From NCBI GenBank assembly GCA_002238445.1, contig MPML01000002.1, positions 243,779 through 307,778 of the forward strand: a DNA stretch of 64,000 nucleotides. The letters are read 5' to 3'. Below the pieces are notes generated by a model, which ran no database searches, had not been told where the DNA came from, and saw only the letters and a list, made by a program, of their open reading frames with translations. The stretch comes from Caldilineaceae bacterium bin5 (GTDB lineage: Bacteria > Chloroflexota > Anaerolineae > Caldilineales > Caldilineaceae). Position numbers and translations under genes: made by a program. Shown piece after piece: positions 38,432-47,855 of the stretch. Position 1 is the first letter of the stretch. Every line of letters starts with the position of its first letter.

Positions 38432-40117
38432 ATGGCAGAGGCAATTTACTTGACCGACATGTCCAAATGTCTGCCTGAGGGCGCGCTTTCAACCACGCCG
38501 GAAAGGCACAAGTGGCAGGTGGTGGAGTACACGGCCGCGGAGGGCCTGGCCGGCAACATGGCCTTCGCGCACGCGCTCTACGAAACCCCGGCGATAACGT
38601 TGCCCCTGAACGTAGAGGGGTGGCATGCGATCAGCGTCGGCTTCTGGCCGGGGGTGGAGCAGGAACACACGAGCCTGGTGAAGTACAGGCTGTCCGGCGA
38701 GGACGTGTACACCGTGGTTGAGCATTACATACAGAGCCCATCGCTGCCGGGGTGCTTTTGGGACAAGACGGAACTCGTCGAGACGTTTCCCCGGTATGCC
38801 GATCTGACGGGACAGGACCTGATCTTCAGTAAGCAGAATACGGCTCACCCTCCGACGCTGGCGTGTGTCGCCTACGTCAAGCTGGTGCCGCTGACGCAAG
38901 CGGAGGTGGCGGCCATCAAGCGCGACAGGGAACAGAGAGAGACGCGCAGGGTGATTGGTATGAATGATGGCGAAGGGCTATTTCACCATATGTGTCCGGC
39001 GACGAAAGAGGAGCTCCAGGAGCAGATAGAGCCATTTCGTCACTCGGATGTGGGTAAGGTGCTGTGGGGCGTTAATTTAAGCGATCTGACCTACTATCAC
39101 TCCAAGGTGGGACGTTTTTTTGGAACCGAGGATGGTGTGAGTCCTGTGTTGCGTCATGTGCACGCGCTCCAGAGCCATAAGGTGCTGGCGGAGCAGGACA
39201 TTGTCCCTTTCGCGGCAGCGATGGAATACGCCCATACGCTGGGACTGGAGTTTCACCCCTATTACCGTTTGAGCATTGTTGATAAGGCCCAACCCTACTT
39301 TTTCTTCTCGACAGAGACGACCTTTCTGCGAGACAACCCGGAATGCCGAATTGTGGCCAAGGATGGTTCGCCGCTGATGAAGGCAAGTTATGCTTTCCCC
39401 AAGGTGCGAGATTTTATGGTCTCTCTTATGGAAGAGGCGATGGAGTACGACATTGACGGAGTACACCTTTGCTTCACGCGTGGGCCGGAGTATATCGGGT
39501 ACGAGCAGCCGGTGCTGGACGAGTTTAAACGGCTATATGGGGAGGACGCGCGCGACGTTACTGATGATGATGAGCGGCTGTATACCGTCAAAGCCAGCTA
39601 TCTGACGGAATTGCTGCGGACTGTTCGAAGTACTGCTGACCGGCACGGGGAAAAGAGAGGACGGAAGATGCAGGTGTCGGCGATTTTTGAGGGCGGCAGG
39701 GAGGACATGCGCTATTTCGCCTACGATGCCTACACCTGGGTGAAGGAAAAATTGGTCGACTTCATCATTACGGATCCTCCTTCAGAGCTGGTCAGGCTAG
39801 CTAAAGAAAACGGATGTCAGGTATACATGGCGTCTACAAAAGAAGACAACGTGCTGACAATGAAACATGCTTATGCCGGCGGGATGGACGGGATGGCTAT
39901 TTGGGACATCAACACAACGCGTCCTGAAACGTGGGCCATAGAAAGCCGGTTGGGTCACCGCGACGAACTGATTGATCTGCCGAAACCGGATCAGTATCCA
40001 AAGATGGAACGGACCAAGTTGATCACAATTCGGGGTCGGGATTTCTCACAGACGGTAGACAAAAACGTTCCCTCAGGATGGCCCCCAGAGCTTCTTGTCA
40101 TCTACACCGGGGGTTAG
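38432..40117 (+). CDS. Putative glycoside hydrolase-like protein 1
   Basis: 561 residues. The N-terminal ~160 residues look like a beta-sandwich (carbohydrate-binding-like: LYETPAITLPL, WHAISVGFW, ADLTGQDLIF). The rest has TIM-barrel features: MEYAHTLGLEFHPYYR, YDIDGVHLCFTRG and VDFIITDPP. No signal peptide, so cytoplasmic. Similar in plan to the next gene, and to uncharacterised glycosidase-like families (GH10-like TIM barrels); no exact family or catalytic pair is assigned. Probably acts on imported oligosaccharide. Confidence 0.5.
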   Translation: MAEAIYLTDMSKCLPEGALSTTPERHKWQVVEYTAAEGLAGNMAFAHALYETPAITLPLNVEGWHAISVGFWPGVEQEHTSLVKYRLSGEDVYTVVEHYIQSPSLPGCFWDKTELVETFPRYADLTGQDLIFSKQNTAHPPTLACVAYVKLVPLTQAEVAAIKRDREQRETRRVIGMNDGEGLFHHMCPATKEELQEQIEPFRHSDVGKVLWGVNLSDLTYYHSKVGRFFGTEDGVSPVLRHVHALQSHKVLAEQDIVPFAAAMEYAHTLGLEFHPYYRLSIVDKAQPYFFFSTETTFLRDNPECRIVAKDGSPLMKASYAFPKVRDFMVSLMEEAMEYDIDGVHLCFTRGPEYIGYEQPVLDEFKRLYGEDARDVTDDDERLYTVKASYLTELLRTVRSTADRHGEKRGRKMQVSAIFEGGREDMRYFAYDAYTWVKEKLVDFIITDPPSELVRLAKENGCQVYMASTKEDNVLTMKHAYAGGMDGMAIWDINTTRPETWAIESRLGHRDELIDLPKPDQYPKMERTKLITIRGRDFSQTVDKNVPSGWPPELLVIYTGG

Positions 40118-40139
40118 GAGAGCAAGGAGGAGAGTTCGC

Positions 40140-41804
40140 ATGTGTGCAGAACGTAAGGCCATCTACATCTCTGATCTGGACCGTTGTCAGCCTGGTACAG
40201 CCATATCAGACAAGGCTCGGCATGGTCACTGGCGGGCAATCCCATACGAGGCGGAAGGCGTGTCCGGCACGATGGTTGTGGCCGGCATCGAGTGCAACGC
40301 GCCTACAATCACCCTTCCTCTTGGCATGCAGGGATGGTATGCCATCCACCTGGGCGTCTGGACGAACTGGGTGGACAGACAGGTGCGGGTCAAGCTGACA
40401 GATGATCCTTGTTTCACTACGACTACGACGCTGTATCCGGACATAAAGAAGACCAACTTTTTTGCAAGCATCGGCGAGGTGTTTTGGAGATGCGCTGATC
40501 TGACAGGCCAGGAGCTGCACATCGGGCAGCAGAGCGCCGGGACACCTTGGGCGGCCGGCATCGCCTATGTAAAACTGGAACCTCTGACTCCAGAGGAGGT
40601 TGCTGCGATCGAGCAGGATCGGTCGGGAAGCGATACGAAGCGGCTGATCGCTTACAACGATGCCTGGAGTGTTTTCGGTGAGCGAGCGCTGTACACGGAG
40701 GAGGATATCATCGAGGAGGTTGAACCTTTTCGAGATACGGACTTTCAGAAACTCCTGTGGGGTATCGGCTCGGGCAGCATGGTACAGTACCTTTCCGACG
40801 TCGGCGAACTTGCTGAGAAGAAGGACATGAGTGATTTCTCGCGGTATTGTGATCGCCAAGCGGCGGAAAGTTACCGCGCTCTGAAACTCAAGGGGATTGA
40901 TCCCCTCAAGACGGTGATTGATCATGCACACGAACTGGGTATCGAACTGCATGGCACTTACCGCGTCGGCGGCTGGGTCTTTCCGCCACCGGATGACATG
41001 GAGGACGAATTCTTTCGCCAACATCCTGAATGGCGCTGTCTGGACCGGAATGGTCAGCCCACCGCCCGTCTGAGCTATGCCTTTGCGGGAGTCCAGGATT
41101 TTGTGATTTCGCTGTTCCGAGAGGTAGCAGAACGAGGCGCGGACGGGGTCAACATGGCCTTTATCCGCGGACTGCCCTGTGTCCTCTACGATCCGCCTAT
41201 TGTGGATGGTTTTCAAGAACAGTACGGACAGGACCCGCGTGCGCTTCCGGAGGATGATCCTCGCTGGTTAACCTACAAGGCGACTTGGATGACTTCATTC
41301 ATGCGGGCGCTTCGCCAGGAGATGGACCGGGTGGGCGAGCGGCAGGGGAGGCATGTCCAAGTATCGGCATACGTTGTGAATAACTTGCCGCACAATCTTC
41401 AGCATGGTCTGGATGTGGCAGTCTGGGCCGAGGAAGGGTTGGTTGATTTCATCATTCCCAACCCCTGGCATGGCGAAAGGGATGTTGATGTTGCCTCCTT
41501 CGTCGAGGTTGCGCGCGGAACCGGGTGTCAGGTTTACCCCGACATCCTGCCGCGGCGGATGTCGACGGAAGAGTACCGGCAGCGGGCAATAGACTGCTAT
41601 GAAACAGGTGCCGACGGACTGGCATTCTGGGATACTAACAGCCGTTACCCCTTTTTGGATGAGTGGAGCATGATACGGCGCCTGGGTCACGAGGAGGCGT
41701 TGGGAGGTTGGGCGCCTGACGAGTGGCCGGCGTACCGGCTGATTCCGTTGCACAGCCTTGGTGGCCACCTTATGGACAAGTATTCTCCATACTGGTCTGC
41801 TTGA
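40140..41804 (+). CDS. Putative glycoside hydrolase-like protein 2
   Basis: 554 residues, diverged paralogue of the preceding gene with the same two-part plan: ECNAPTITLPL, WYAIHLGVW, ADLTGQELHIG, then IDHAHELGIELHGTYR, RGADGVNMAFIRG, VDFIIPNPWHG and DGLAFWDTN. The start at ATG 40140 follows AGGAGGAGA. A third, broken copy of its C-terminal 155 residues is at 43200-43668. The start lies 22 bp after the stop of the partner, so they are co-translated. Confidence 0.5.
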   Translation: MCAERKAIYISDLDRCQPGTAISDKARHGHWRAIPYEAEGVSGTMVVAGIECNAPTITLPLGMQGWYAIHLGVWTNWVDRQVRVKLTDDPCFTTTTTLYPDIKKTNFFASIGEVFWRCADLTGQELHIGQQSAGTPWAAGIAYVKLEPLTPEEVAAIEQDRSGSDTKRLIAYNDAWSVFGERALYTEEDIIEEVEPFRDTDFQKLLWGIGSGSMVQYLSDVGELAEKKDMSDFSRYCDRQAAESYRALKLKGIDPLKTVIDHAHELGIELHGTYRVGGWVFPPPDDMEDEFFRQHPEWRCLDRNGQPTARLSYAFAGVQDFVISLFREVAERGADGVNMAFIRGLPCVLYDPPIVDGFQEQYGQDPRALPEDDPRWLTYKATWMTSFMRALRQEMDRVGERQGRHVQVSAYVVNNLPHNLQHGLDVAVWAEEGLVDFIIPNPWHGERDVDVASFVEVARGTGCQVYPDILPRRMSTEEYRQRAIDCYETGADGLAFWDTNSRYPFLDEWSMIRRLGHEEALGGWAPDEWPAYRLIPLHSLGGHLMDKYSPYWSA

Positions 41805-42058
41805 GTTGTGGCGGCGCAGCTAAGCGTATTTGCTTTTGCCAGCAATTGAGAGCGCAATGCGGTGCTCGCTGACTCGATGACTCTCTAAATGTATGCATTG
41901 ACATAGCAGGAGCGTAGTTCCCTCGAGTAGGTCTCGCATTTGGCCGAGAGCTACAGGTCTTCCCAACAGTCCGACTTACATTTTCCTTCCAACTATCGGT
42001 ACGGGGAGGCAAGGTAATTCATTTTTTCCTTGCGCTAACTCGATGGAGAAGCATTGCC

Positions 42059-43114
42059 ATGTTCGTGGACATGCAAGCTGCCGACTATCAGCCCGAACTG
42101 CCTTCAGGCCTGGGCTTCGGCATTGGCATTGTTGGATGCGGCATCACCGTCTGCGACTCGCAGGCGCCCGCCTACAAGAAGGCCGGTTACCGCGTGGTCG
42201 CTTGTTGCGACAGAGTAGAGGAGAGAGCGCACGGCGCGGCAGCCAATTTCGGCAGCGTATTGGTCACAACCGAATTGGAAGAACTGCTTTCGCATCCGGA
42301 GGTGCAGGTTGTTGACCTGGCAGTACACCATCACCAGCGGCTGCCCCTGGTCGAGCAGATCGCCGCAGCAGGCAAGCACATCTTATCGCAGAAGCCCCTG
42401 GCTCCGAGTTTGCGCGAGGCGGAGCGTATTGTTGAAATATGCCGCGACGCCGGGGTGACCCTGATGGTCAATCACCAGGCGCGGTGGGCACCCCCTCACC
42501 GGGCGTTAAGGTTCCTGGTCGACAGCGGTGTGTTGGGTCACATCTACGCCTTTACTCACGTCTTTCGGGCCTATCAGGACTTTGGCTGGTATGCGGAGCG
42601 AGAGGACTTCAACATCGTTGATCACGGCATCCACTATATTGATTTGAGCCGCTACTTTAGCGGTTACACGCCGCTGCGGGTGAAAGCGACAACCACTATG
42701 GCGCCCGGCCAGAACGCGGTATCGCCGATGATCTATACGATCCTCTTTGAGTACGAGCCTTCGTGTCAGGTCATGTCGACACTACACTTTAACAACATTG
42801 TTTCAGCACCCGCTCTGCATGATCAGTTCTGGTTATTGGATGGAACGCACGGGAGCGCGCTGCTCAGCGATCCTGCGGGGACGGCCAAGTTAAGCCTGTC
42901 GTTCAAGGATTCGCCTGAACAGGTGCAGACTTTCGAGATTGCAGGCAGTTGGGAGTATGAAGGCTTTGCCGGTTCGATGGGAGAGATGTTGCTGGCCTTG
43001 GAGGAAGGGCGGGAGCCGGAGAGTTCGGGCCGCGATCACTTGGTGAGCTTACGGATGGCCTTTGCGGCGGTGGAGAGTGCGAATTCGGGTGAGAGTGTTG
43101 AATTGGGGGGGTAG
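42059..43114 (+). CDS. Gfo/Idh/MocA-family oxidoreductase, copy 2
   Basis: 351 residues, the same length as the protein at 31585 and matching it through most of its sequence (for example HRVLKLL/HRALRFL, DFNIVDHGIHYIDLSRYF, and the C-terminal GSMGEMLLALEEGREPE). GIGIVGCGIT replaces GIGFVGCGNI in the nucleotide loop. The ATG follows ATGGAGAA. Both copies could be active. The stop is followed by 48 bp and then the truncated isomerase start, exactly the spacing seen at copy 1. Confidence 0.88.
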   Translation: MFVDMQAADYQPELPSGLGFGIGIVGCGITVCDSQAPAYKKAGYRVVACCDRVEERAHGAAANFGSVLVTTELEELLSHPEVQVVDLAVHHHQRLPLVEQIAAAGKHILSQKPLAPSLREAERIVEICRDAGVTLMVNHQARWAPPHRALRFLVDSGVLGHIYAFTHVFRAYQDFGWYAEREDFNIVDHGIHYIDLSRYFSGYTPLRVKATTTMAPGQNAVSPMIYTILFEYEPSCQVMSTLHFNNIVSAPALHDQFWLLDGTHGSALLSDPAGTAKLSLSFKDSPEQVQTFEIAGSWEYEGFAGSMGEMLLALEEGREPESSGRDHLVSLRMAFAAVESANSGESVELGG

Positions 43115-43162
43115 GGAGCACGCTACAACACACCGGGACACCGCCGACCGGAGCGTCAAACG

Positions 43163-43668
43163 ATGCGGATTTGGAATGGCTTCTACCGCTGGTCTCACCT
43201 CTGCGACAGGGAAGGCATATAAAAGCATAGGCGTATGTTGTGAATACTCTGCTGTACAATCTTCGTTATGGCCTCGATGTGGGGACCCGGACCGAGTAAG
43301 GGCCGGTAGAATTCATCATTCCTAACCCCTGGCATGGGTATATGGATGTTGATGTTGCCTCCTTGGTCAGGGCCACACGCGGCACCGGCTGTCAGGTTTA
43401 CGCCGACACTCTGCCGTGACGGATGCCGGCGCAAGCGTAACGGGAGCAGGCTTTGGACTGCTACGCAACCGGTGTCGACGGACTGGCTTTCTGGGACACG
43501 AACAGCCGTTACCTTTTACTGGACGATTGGAGCATGATACGGCGCCTGGGGCAGGAAGAGGCGTTGGGTGAGTGGGCGGCCGACCAGAGGCCTGCGGACC
43601 GGCAGATACCGTTGCACAGTTTAGGCGGTGACCATATGGACAGTTATTCGCCTTACTGGTCTGCCTGA
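43163..43668 (+). pseudogene. Chimeric pseudogene: isomerase 5' end joined to glycosidase 3' end
   Basis: ATG 43163 starts MRIWNGFYRWSH, matching the first 11-12 codons of the isomerase at 32689. At about 43198 the sequence switches to the C-terminal third of the glycosidase-like protein at 40140 (matching from about 41338). The rest carries stops (CCG TGA and GCG TAA near 43413-43440) and frame damage, but ends with a clean match (DGLAFWDTNSRY, SYSPYWSA). It is a deletion scar left by recombination between duplicated cassettes. Confidence 0.85.
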
Positions 43669-43795
43669 GCGGAGCCGGTGGGGTCAGGGTGTGTCGGGCG
43701 CGCTTTGAATGTTGGGAGGAGTGATGGGGACGGCTAGTTGGCGGCCCATACCTGACATCGATCTCAGAATGTTTCTGCGTCAGCTTTTTCGGTGA

Positions 43796-44653
43796 TCACC
43801 ATTTGTCAATAATGTGTTTCGCAATCTTTACGGCGATCCTTGCCCCCTTGGGATTGCTTGCCGCAAAAAACAGTTGAAACATTGGAGAGTTCTTAGCGTT
43901 CTTGAATTCTCTGCCCGAAGGAGCGACCTTCTCGAAAGTTGATTCAAGTCGATCTCGATAACGCTGAGCAATTTGGCTGCTATCACTTGATCGGATTTGC
44001 TCAGACTCATCCTTGAAGAACTGCAAGGGTAACCTTGGCTGCGGGGAGTTACTGTAGAAGTCGTGCCAGTGCTCGCGTCTCCCGAAAATCCTGTCGAGGT
44101 TAATCGAAAGTTCCTCGGATGGCTCACTTTTTCTCGGCATCATCCTGGCAATCGCGCTCAGAGGGAACAATATCCAACAATCTATCTTCTGTGTCCTGGC
44201 CATCCCTTCCACCATAGCCCAGGAGACTTCAGTCGCGAAGGGATCCAGAAATACAACAGCGCGTTCGTCGACGTGCAAACTTTGGCAGAAAGCAGGCAAC
44301 GCTATTTCGGCGTCCTTATTTAGCACCTCGATGTCTCGGCTCGGGTATTCCCCTTGCAGCTTCCTTAGCAGTTCATAGCGTTGGGAATCTTTCTCGATGA
44401 AAATGAGTCTATCAAAAGGCTTATCAGTAATCTCCAGAGCGATTAGGGGCGAGCCTTTGTGCAACTCTCTAAAGTCATCATAGTCAGTAGTATACGCGGA
44501 GCCGGGGCGCCATGATCCTTCGCCGGCAAAGGCATCGACGTAAATGAGCCTGAATGGTTGATTCTTCAAGGCGGTAGTGTATGCGTCCAGGTACAGGCTG
44601 AGAATACGGAGCTTCTGCTGGGTCCAAGGGCCACCAAAAGATCTGTCAGTCAT
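43796..44653 (-). CDS. tcmP: TcmP: three-Cys-motif partner protein
   Basis: 285 residues. N-terminal GGPWTQQKLRILSLYLDAY, then YVDAFAGEG (38-46), acidic FIEKD (85-89) and VFLDPFA (134-140). These resemble the nucleotide loop, second-strand acid and D-P-P-Y-like motif of SAM-dependent methyltransferases (inference). The family is named for its repeated pairing with a three-Cys-motif protein, and that partner is the gene 9 bp upstream. Its biochemical role is not established. Both genes lie at the edge of a duplicated, pseudogene-bearing region, which suits an accessory island. Confidence 0.8.
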   Translation of the reverse strand: MTDRSFGGPWTQQKLRILSLYLDAYTTALKNQPFRLIYVDAFAGEGSWRPGSAYTTDYDDFRELHKGSPLIALEITDKPFDRLIFIEKDSQRYELLRKLQGEYPSRDIEVLNKDAEIALPAFCQSLHVDERAVVFLDPFATEVSWAMVEGMARTQKIDCWILFPLSAIARMMPRKSEPSEELSINLDRIFGRREHWHDFYSNSPQPRLPLQFFKDESEQIRSSDSSQIAQRYRDRLESTFEKVAPSGREFKNAKNSPMFQLFFAASNPKGARIAVKIAKHIIDKW

Positions 44654-44662
44654 ACTCGTTAC

Positions 44663-45415
44663 TTACTCCGTGATCGGCATTTGACGCCAGTGCTTACTAT
44701 CTATAGTTGCAGCTTCACCGCCGCGTTTGTTGCGCACACCCCCTAACTGTTTAAGAAAGAAGGCTACGCCAGAATTTACCGACTGGTCACGGAGAGAACG
44801 CGCCCACTCAAGGTCCATAACTCTAGCTCCCGCGCCGCTCTCGCCACCGACTATCACCCACTGTAAAACCCCTTTCTCGAGCCATGGGGTCAGGTCAAGC
44901 TGGTCCAGCAGAGGTTCTGCGGACACGAAACGTATGGGCGCAGGCAGTCGACCTAGAACGGTCAATCTGGGAGCGTATTTCTGACTCTCAACCGACGTGC
45001 CTATCCAAATGTGGGCCGGCCAACCGTCGGGAAATTGTCGCTCATGTTCTTGCCACCAGGCGACTGCCCGACCGGGCCGTTTGGTCAGAACTTGGAATAT
45101 ATGACCGCTCCTTGCAGCCGCCTCCTGCATGACCAGGAACATCTCAAGTACATATTTGAACGGCACACTTGAATGAAAAACGTCCGACATGCTGTTGACA
45201 AAGACTCGTCGGGGCTTTTTCCAGGTCAGTGGAGCTTGGAGGCGCTCGGGCAACAGGCGCACATCGTCGGGGCCGGTCTCGTAGCCATTGACCCCCATTC
45301 CCTTAAGGCGTGGATAGAGAGCATACATATAGCAGTGGTCACAACCAGGCGACACACGTGTGCAGCCGGTTACCGGATTCCAGGTTTCATCTGTCCATTC
45401 AATTGAGGATGGCAT
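44663..45415 (-). CDS. Gp37/Gp68-family (DUF5131) three-Cys-motif protein
   Basis: 250 residues. SIEWTDETWNPVTGCTRVSPGCDHCY carries the cysteines C18, C25 and C28 (C-x6-C-x2-C), a radical-SAM-like cluster pattern near the N-terminus. RVFVNSMSDVFH, FQVLTKRP and the VSAEPLL segment follow, as in phage Gp37/Gp68-related proteins. GGAG precedes the ATG. Together with TcmP it forms a compact two-gene operon whose cellular function is not known to me; homologues are frequent on phages and mobile elements. Confidence 0.85.
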   Translation of the reverse strand: MPSSIEWTDETWNPVTGCTRVSPGCDHCYMYALYPRLKGMGVNGYETGPDDVRLLPERLQAPLTWKKPRRVFVNSMSDVFHSSVPFKYVLEMFLVMQEAAARSGHIFQVLTKRPGRAVAWWQEHERQFPDGWPAHIWIGTSVESQKYAPRLTVLGRLPAPIRFVSAEPLLDQLDLTPWLEKGVLQWVIVGGESGAGARVMDLEWARSLRDQSVNSGVAFFLKQLGGVRNKRGGEAATIDSKHWRQMPITE

Positions 45416-45655
45416 TCAAGGCTCCCTGTTGTAAGCACTGAAATAGGTAGACTTCGGCCTGCTACGGGCTTTTCGTGGTACAAATGTTCTCATGTTTTCC
45501 ATTCCGTGTCAAATGAGCATTTGCGTTTTGCGGGCACTTTGGGGCAACCGGTACGGCGGCAGCACGGGCAAGGGAGCCTTCTGCGACGGACAGATCGCCT
45601 GTGTGGGAGATGGTGAGGCTGGTGCGACCGGAGCTGATACTCGTTGGTAAGTGGA

Positions 45656-46552
45656 TTAGCCTTTGAGGCCGGTGAGGACGACGCCTTCGATGATGAAGCG
45701 CTGGACGGCGATGAAGAGGGCGAGGATGGGGATGATGGCGAGGCTGGCGCCGGCCATGATGACGCCGTACTGGTTCCAGAATTCGCCGACGAAGGTTGCG
45801 AGGCCGACGGTGATGACGTATTTGTCGTGGCTGGAGATGACGACAAGGGGCCAGAGGAAGTCGTTCCAGTTCCACATGAAGTAGAAGGCGATGAGAGTGA
45901 AGAGGGCAGCCCGGGAGAGCGGGATGATGATGCGGTGGAAGATATACCACTCGCCGGCGCCGTCGATGCGGGCGGCGTCGATCAGTTCGGTGGGGATGGT
46001 ATACATGAACTGGCGGAACATGAACATGGCGTAGATGGTGAAGATTTCGGGCACGATCAGGGCGGTATAGGTATCGGCCCAGCCGACCTGGACGGTCATG
46101 AGGTAGAGGGGAATCAGATAGACTTCAAAGGGTATGATCCAGGTGCTGAGCAGAATGTAGAAGATGATGTCGCGGCCGCGGAATACGAACTTGCCGAAGA
46201 TATAGCCCAGAAGCGCGCTGGTGTAGATATTGAAGATGGTTTTGATGACACTGATGAATGTCGTGTTCCAATAGAGCTGGCCCATGTTGGCGCGGTCGAA
46301 GACATCTATATAGTTCGAAATTGTTGGGTTGATAGGGAAGAGGCGGGGCGGGAAAGATACGGTTTCAGCCTGGGGTTTGAAGGAGGTGCTGATCATCCAG
46401 ATGAAGGGGACGATCATCAGTATGGCGCCGGCGCCCAGGACAATGTAGTTGATCAAGAGGCCGCGGCGCAGGCGCTGGAAATCGGTTGCGCCGCGGGTGA
46501 GAGACCGTGCATCGACCTGGCTTGGTACGCCAACAAAGTCTTGATTAGCCAT
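45656..46552 (-). CDS. Carbohydrate ABC permease, MalG type (third importer)
   Basis: 298 residues, six helices, coupling loop TELIDAARIDGAGEWYIFHR. Starts at ATG 46552, 63 bp after the partner's stop. With the partner at 46616 it makes the membrane part of a sugar importer lacking a local ATPase gene. Confidence 0.88.
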   Translation of the reverse strand: MANQDFVGVPSQVDARSLTRGATDFQRLRRGLLINYIVLGAGAILMIVPFIWMISTSFKPQAETVSFPPRLFPINPTISNYIDVFDRANMGQLYWNTTFISVIKTIFNIYTSALLGYIFGKFVFRGRDIIFYILLSTWIIPFEVYLIPLYLMTVQVGWADTYTALIVPEIFTIYAMFMFRQFMYTIPTELIDAARIDGAGEWYIFHRIIIPLSRAALFTLIAFYFMWNWNDFLWPLVVISSHDKYVITVGLATFVGEFWNQYGVIMAGASLAIIPILALFIAVQRFIIEGVVLTGLKG

Positions 46553-46615
46553 GCGTTACTCCAGAAAAAGACCAGGGTAGAAAGGAAGTATGGCTGCGTT
46601 GGGTTTGAATTAGAC

Positions 46616-47533
46616 TCATAGTTCCCAGTTGACTCGTTGCAGTCTGAACTGGACGAGAGTAAGGATGAGAACGATAGCAAAGAGGACGAAGGACATGCTG
46701 GCGGCCTGGCCCATAAACATGCGCTGGAAGGCGTAGTCGTAGATGTGGAGGGCCAGCACCCTGGTGGAGTCTAGCGGGCCGCCGCCGGTCATCATGTAGA
46801 CGGCCTGGAAGCCGCCGCTGAAGCCGCCGATGACGCCGGTGATGAGAACGAATGAGACGACCGGTTTGAGCAGAGGCAGCGTAATTTTGAGGGCCAGTTG
46901 GATGCTGTTGGCCCCGTCGATTTCGGCGGCTTCGTAGTAGTCCTTGGGGATACCTTTCAGTCCGGCGAGATAGATGATGACGGTAAAGCCGATCCCGCCC
47001 CAGATGCCCATGACGATGATGCTGGGCATGGCCCAGGTGGTGGATTGGAGCCAGGGGACAGGTTGGATGCCAATGAAGCTGAGGAGTTGATTGAGCAGGC
47101 CGAAACGGGTCTGCAGCATCCATTTCCAGACGGTGGCGCTGGCGATGACGGAGGTCATCACGGGCAGAAAGTAGATCAGACGCAGGGGGATGCTGCCGCG
47201 CTTGATGGGGTTGAGGATGAGAGCGACGATGAGGGAACTGAATGCGCCGAGAAAGGTGCCGGCGAAGGTGCGGTACATGGTGTTCCACATGACCTTGTAG
47301 AAGAGCGAATCCTTGGCCAGGATGGCGTAGTTGTCGAAGCCGACAAAGGGGGAGACGTTTCCGAAGAGGCTCCACTCGTGCATGCTGATGAAGAAGGAGA
47401 AGAAGATGGGGTAGAACTTGACGATCGCGTAGAAGATGATGGTGGGCACGAGGGCGATGATGATGAAGCGGTGCTCGGCGGCGCGGATCGAGGACCGGCG
47501 GCCTGCAAATTTCTGCACGATGGTTTGAATCAT
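46616..47533 (-). CDS. Carbohydrate ABC permease, MalF type (third importer)
   Basis: 305 residues from ATG 47533, preceded by GGGAGG; an upstream in-frame start at 47599 would add a highly basic stretch and is rejected. Coupling loop YYEAAEIDGANSIQLALK. Six membrane helices after a short basic N-terminus. Confidence 0.88.
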   Translation of the reverse strand: MIQTIVQKFAGRRSSIRAAEHRFIIIALVPTIIFYAIVKFYPIFFSFFISMHEWSLFGNVSPFVGFDNYAILAKDSLFYKVMWNTMYRTFAGTFLGAFSSLIVALILNPIKRGSIPLRLIYFLPVMTSVIASATVWKWMLQTRFGLLNQLLSFIGIQPVPWLQSTTWAMPSIIVMGIWGGIGFTVIIYLAGLKGIPKDYYEAAEIDGANSIQLALKITLPLLKPVVSFVLITGVIGGFSGGFQAVYMMTGGGPLDSTRVLALHIYDYAFQRMFMGQAASMSFVLFAIVLILTLVQFRLQRVNWEL

Positions 47534-47779
47534 CACATCGCCTCCCACGGGGCGTCTGCGTTTTTTTTTGCGACGAGGACCGGTGAATAGGTCTTGCAAC
47601 GGCGGTACAGGTGTTGCGCCAGTCCCAATTCGGGAGCGGGCGCGGATCGCTGGACCTGATGCCGATCCCTTTGGCCAGCGGGAGCAGCGGCGGGGATTAC
47701 AGGTCTACTTCATGGTCGCCTCGCTGGACCCCACTGGCCAGGCAGTACGGACTTCTGAACCAGCTTTGTATCACATATG

Positions 47780-47814
47780 GCGACTCCCACGCCTACATGA
47801 GGCGTGGGAGTCGC
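47780..47814 (-). terminator. Hairpin after third importer's binding protein gene
   Basis: Perfect 15-bp arms (GCGACTCCCACGCCT and its complement) with the 5-nt loop ACATG, 41 bp past the binding-protein stop and upstream of the permeases. The fourth example of this arrangement in the window. Confidence 0.7.
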
Positions 47815-47855
47815 GCCTTCGACAGACTGCTTGCTTTACAAGCCAGCCGACGGGT

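Noticed and set aside
43163..43668. A new fused isomerase-glycosidase enzyme
   Set aside because: In-frame stops and frame damage between the two homologous parts show it is a recombination scar.
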